A stretch of DNA of 64,000 bases from Gnetum montanum (lineage: Eukaryota > Streptophyta > Gnetopsida > Gnetales > Gnetaceae): assembly GCA_015680685.1 (NCBI GenBank), contig MNCI01003778.1, forward strand, positions 389,108 to 453,107, written 5' to 3'. Shown here one piece after another: positions 59,680-64,000 of the stretch. Position numbers and translations under genes: made by a program. How positions within the stretch are numbered: position 1 is the stretch's first letter; each line of letters opens with the position of its first letter. Under the pieces are notes generated by a model that had not been told where the DNA came from, ran no database searches, and saw nothing but the letters and a program-made list of their open reading frames with translations.

Positions 59680-60400
59680 TGTGTCATAGTAGTTCTGTGA
59701 TCCTTATGCACCCTAATATGCATAAGTATAAATGCAACACCCTCTTGTGGTTTTTTGTGCTTTATGTAGTGCAGATCGGTCACTTCAACGGTTCCTCGGG
59801 AGCCCCATAGAATAGAAGGCCTCTAATCACCAACTAAGTAGCTCACCTCATGGTAGTCTTGCATGCATTCGGTACCCCATCTTGCATGGTACAGAGCAGT
59901 CGCCTCGATGGTCCCTCGGGGATCCTATGAGACACAAAGCCTTCCTGATTGCTAGTTAGCCTACCTTCTGTCTACGGTAGTCTTGCATGCATTCGGTACC
60001 CCATCTCGTGTGGTGTAGAGCGATCGCCTCAATGGTTCCTTGGGGATCCTGCAAGACGCAAAGCCTTCTTGATCGCTAGTTAACTATCTCATATTACCGT
60101 AGTCTTGTAAGCCTTCTACACCCTGATATGCATTAGCGTAGACCTAACACCCATCTGTGGTTGTTTACACGTCATGTGGTGTAGATTGGTCGCCTCGATG
60201 GTTCCTCGAGAACCCTATAAGATATAAAGCCTTTGACTATCAGTTGAGTTGCCTGCCTATCTTACGGTAGTCTTATATGTGCTCCATAATTCATTGTGCA
60301 CTAGCATAAACATGACACCCTTTTGCGGTTGTTTATGCCTTGTGTGGTACGGATCGGTCACCTCGGCGGTTCCTTCAGAATCCGGTAAGACGTAAAGCCT
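59680..60400 (+). repeat. C leader tandem repeats (five units)
   Basis: The unit core GGTCGCCTCGATGGTTCCTC, with variants, recurs near 59776, 59898, 60016, 60186 and 60353, each followed by a GAGACACAAAGCCTT-like word. The number and order match T1. Confidence 0.85.
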
Positions 60401-60474
60401 TCTTTTTGTAGCCTTTCAGTCTTCTTTTCCCTTTTGCATTTCTCATGCTTTTCTTCATAACTACTTGTTTAGCA

Positions 60475-62960
60475 ATGACTTTTTCAAATACTGTTGTTAA
60501 CACCTTCAAGGTGGAGGTGCCCATCACGGTTGTTCGGCACCGTTGGTGCCAAACAACCGTTGAACCCAACGCTGGAAACACGTCGATCCATCAGAGTCCA
60601 AAATTGAGGACCTAAGGGATTGGCCCAGCAACATGAGCATTACAGTTTCCTCTATGCAAAGGTGTAGGCAAATATGCCCTTGGATTTACATGAACTCTAA
60701 GAAAAATGCAGTTTCGAGTTCACCTACTACAACGGGAAGGAATTTGTCTCTATTCCTGACGTTTCATTACCTTTAACTCAAACATACCAAAGGCTTCTAG
60801 ACCAACTAATCTAGTTGTCTATGCTTAGGAAGCAATAGGACATAGCGTCCAACAAAGAGGACGCTTTCCAAGATGGCCAGGAAGAACTTGATTCCCAATC
60901 GGATGAGGGAGGTCCAACCGACCCTATGCCTGTCCCTCCTACCTAGTCCTTCTAGGCCAAGCTATCTTCTCTTACTGCCCCCTTTGTAATCACGCCTACA
61001 CTTCCGCAACCTACTATTACAGCTACTATGGGAAGCCATGCAAATCCTGCGGTGGTTCCACGCCCATTCTCGCTTGTTTCACCTATGCCATTTATAGCTA
61101 CTGTCCCTTTGTAGGCTATTCAACAGCCCATTCCTATGGCACGTAACATGTCAATTATGGCTACCCTGCCACATGTTCATACCATACCAACTTCTCAAAC
61201 ATACGCAACTTCTATTCCTACATTCACCTCGGTTCCACCCACTATAGAGGGCCCCGGCCCATCCACATGGTGGATCCCATTTTTTCCTCTCCTATGCTAA
61301 AACCATCGCAAATGTCTCATTTCGTGTGCTCCCAAGTACACCAAGCCTCGTAGTCGACACTGTCTAACACAGGGCTATGGTCTATGTTGTCGATGACACA
61401 AGCGGTATACCGGACAGCCCAACCAGTGGCTACTACCTTAACAACACCACCTACCGGGTGGTGGACAACATAGGTGGAACTATTCGCAGGGGTTATCCCA
61501 ATGGCACAACTGATGGATCATACCACCACTCCTGCCATACTATAAGTAGGAGCTACCCCAGCAGCTCCCCAGCCATCCACTATGTTGCCAGGTTTGGACC
61601 AAACATTTTAGCTCATCCAGACCCTCAATGAGGAAATAAAATGCCTCAAAGCTATTGGGTCTGACATGGTACAAGTCATGAATTTTTACCACAACGACCC
61701 CGTCAGCCCTGTAATCCCAACTTTGACGTTACCTTCAGGGATGTCTCTTCCGCACTTCATGAAGTATGATACGGAGGGAGAGCCCAACACGCACCTTGTT
61801 ACCTTCAGGTCTGAGTCTTTGTTATTGCAACAATGGATGCACACAATCATTCGTGTGTTTGCCATGTCCCTAGCTGGGAAAGCCCTAGATTGATACCATG
61901 CATTTCCATGCTTATCCATATCAACCTTGGAAGAGCTTCAAACCTAGTTTTTGACATGCTTCAAGTATAACTTGAAGTTAGAAACCACCCTAGACTAGTT
62001 GATGAGTGTAAAGCTGGACCCGCTAGAACCAATCCAAAAATTCATTCAATGTTCAAGTGCAACCCTTAACAAAATCCGTGAGCCCATTGCGGAGGCCCAT
62101 TTGCTGGCCATCTTTAAGGGTGCAATAAATGACTTCATCAAGTCCAAACTGTATTACCTCACTCCTCGCTCTCTTAGTCAAGCTTTCGCTTAAACTAAGA
62201 GCATACAAGACGCGGCCGAAGCAAGCAAAGACCCAGCCTACATCACTTACAAAAATACCTTTGCAAAGAAGGAAAAGGGTAAGGCCCCAACAGCCACAAT
62301 GGCTACTATGGCAACTAAGGCAAAGCCCAAACCTAGCAACAACAGTAGCAAGAATAGCAAGAAACCGGCCACACCAGCAACTAACCTTGTGCCCAAACTG
62401 GGCCACATGCCGCAACCTGTTGCACCTACACCTGAGACATCTCCATACACCAAACCAAACTTTGAGCACAAAGACTGCTCAAAGTATACCCCACTACCTC
62501 TCAAGCCTTCAAAACTTCTGAAGCAACTATTGGTAGCAGGGTACATCCAACACATGTAGATGTCGAAAGAAGTAAACGCAAGACATCAACGCTACTGCGA
62601 GCTCCTTAGGAATCCTTCTTTGGCCTTGTCCAAGGAGCCTCCAGTTCCTAGGGGTTTCAGGCTAGACATGTTTTGTGACTACCACCAACTATGTGGTCAC
62701 AACACGGATTATTGTCTATCGTTCTAGGATGACATCCAAAGATTAATCGATCTAGGGAAGCTAGTGCTGGACGAAAGCAACCCAGTACATCCTAAAAATC
62801 AATCTGTGTATGTCTACATAGATCCCCTTAATGGCAATAATGATGGTTATCTAATCAATGCCATCGACATTGACAATGATCCCAGGCCATCTCGCCAGCC
62901 ATTTGTGATCCGTGTGCCTCAGCGTAGTGCACTAGCACCACCAACGGTTGGTCCAAGCTC
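60475..62960 (+). pseudogene. gag: C gag
   Basis: The start is ATG at 60475, at the same place relative to the leader repeats as in T1. It is collinear with T1: LVTFRSESLLLQQWMHT near 61798, GKALD near 61877, a LYYLTPRSLSQAFA stretch near 62142, a Lys-rich linker (62265-62370), and the knuckle FCDYHQLCGHNTDYC near 62670-62715 with all CX2HX4HX4C ligands kept. The segment MLDESNPVHPKNQSVYVYID follows (62764). Frameshifts near the start and several TAG stops. Confidence 0.83.
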
Positions 62961-63983
62961 GTAGCCGCCCTTCATCCTAAAAGTCCCACCACAGGCATCC
63001 ACCTTTGCACTGCCTATTGGCGAGGTCATGCAGTCCCATCAGTTAACACCTCTAGCTCCATTCATCATTAGGGGGCTGACGTCTTCAATAGCCCTTATCT
63101 CGCACAATAGAATTGAATAGCCTCCTCGCCCCACAAGGCGAGAAACCCACTTGGTGGGTGAGATGTTGAAGGAAAGTACCGTCAAGGGTATCCCCAAGCC
63201 TACGCCTTTGCCCCTTGCATCTGCACCTTCATCACCAAAGAAGAAGGTTGACATGATTACACATCCTCCATTGCCCTGCTGATAGGGATCTGAACCTAGA
63301 TCCAAGGTCACCTCTCCTCAGGAGATTTCATCTTCTATGACAAATCAAAGAGGAAGAAGGCATAAAAAAAGGGTAGCCAGGATCTTCTAGATGCCCTCAC
63401 CCAAGTCAAGTAAGTTCTAAACCAGAAAAATGTTACACTGAGCTTGTACGACCTAATCATGACATCTGTACCCCACCAAGAGGCTCTAGTCCACATGTTA
63501 ATGGTGATTTCGGTCGATGAAGACATGCCAGCAGAAGAGGAAGTGATCCACTTGGTAATGCTTCCCTCTATACATGTAGAGCCCACGCCACCCCAATTAA
63601 CTTTCCATTATGGTGCCATTAGGGAAGATCCCGAAGGGGATCAAGTGACTACGACACCTCTCTTCATCATAATTTGGGTTGGCCCACATCAGATCCGAAG
63701 GATACACATTGATGATGGGGCTAACACAAATGTCATTTCCTTCCCTATTGTGGATAAATTGGAATTGGTTGACCGAATAAAATCAACGATGACATCATGT
63801 CTGAGGTCCTTCAACGAGGCACGCATCCTAGTGAAAGGCATAGTTCATGTAAACTTCATAGCAGAGGACCAGTTCCCCACAGAGGCAACGTTCATCGTAG
63901 TCAAAGAAATGCCCAAGTTTAACCTGATCTTGGGAAGATCATGGTTAGCACAACTTAGGGTTGTCTCCTCACCTATACACTAG
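62961..63983 (+). pseudogene. pro: C protease
   Basis: A 179-residue open stretch (63444-63983) holds the linker and protease: IRRIHIDDGANTNVIS near 63700 and KFNLILGRSWLAQLR near 63915, both halves in one frame, unlike T1 and B. It ends at a TAG (CAG in the T1 copy). The window ends soon after, before the place where the antisense gene would be. Confidence 0.85.
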
Positions 63984-64000
63984 GAAATCCACTTACCATA

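Larger units (their letters stand above)
58014..64000 (+). mobile_element. C: T1-family element, truncated by window edge
   Basis: 5' LTR, PBS, leader repeats, gag and protease are visible, in the T1 order and closely similar to T1. It is inserted in the integrase gene of D. The left flank is ATTCT (58009-58013); the right flank is outside the window. Confidence 0.88.

Noticed and set aside
62053-62555. Minus-strand open frames of 102-138 residues in C (and their T1 equivalents at 18978-19375)
   Set aside because: They are shadows of the gag core and Lys-rich linker on the plus strand.
1-64000. Endogenous pararetrovirus (caulimovirus) copies
   Set aside because: RT-containing elements here have LTRs, integrase and PBS/PPT signals, and no movement-protein motif is seen.

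Overview
This window looks like heterochromatic DNA from a plant with a large, retrotransposon-rich nuclear genome. I see no single-copy host gene, rRNA, tRNA or CRISPR. Almost everything recognisable is a decayed Ty3/gypsy LTR retrotransposon, inserted in one another. Reading frames are broken mostly by TAG codons, often where a related copy has Gln or Trp. The species cannot be named from the sequence.

Layout. Positions 1-3330 hold a minus-strand Athila-like element (gag with a zinc knuckle, protease, RT, and a second fragment of RT). Positions about 4070-14860 hold two minus-strand copies of another lineage, called A' (about 4070-12640) and A (from about 12640). They share a homologous noncoding block that may be a common LTR. 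A minus-strand gene encoding a long coiled-coil protein lies at about 8480-11560. Element A is then cut into pieces. T1 (14861-33232, plus strand, complete, 5-bp target duplication GTCCA) splits its integrase. B (34238-54166, plus strand, complete, related but diverged) splits its RT. D (minus strand, from 54614) interrupts A again just upstream of the RT motifs, and D is itself split in its integrase by C (plus strand, from 58014), which runs off the right edge.

T1, C and D are one family and B a sister family. Where the pol region is visible (T1 and B) they have Tat/Ogre-lineage features: a PBS of the form TGGCRCTAGAAGGAGGG, gag ending in a CX2HX4HX4C knuckle (kept in T1 and C), an extra RNase H after the usual one, and large LTRs of 1.6-1.8 kb with TATA boxes.

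The most interesting content is inside T1 and B. In both, gag-protease is separated from RT-RNase H-integrase by about 6-7 kb holding a gene on the opposite strand. In T1 this antisense gene can be followed through eight exons (26000 down to 21571), and five consecutive splice junctions keep the reading phase. Its N-terminal part resembles the FCP1/NIF family of HAD phosphatases, with the key acidic residues lost. It continues with a conserved central domain, an acidic linker and a coiled-coil tail. B carries a homologue with the same domain order and several matching splice sites. The antisense genes, and the region after integrase, are bracketed by arrays of a short repeat with core TTAAACTAGCA. 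This points to an intron-containing gene carried antisense by the common ancestor of both families, at the place where Ogre elements carry an intron.
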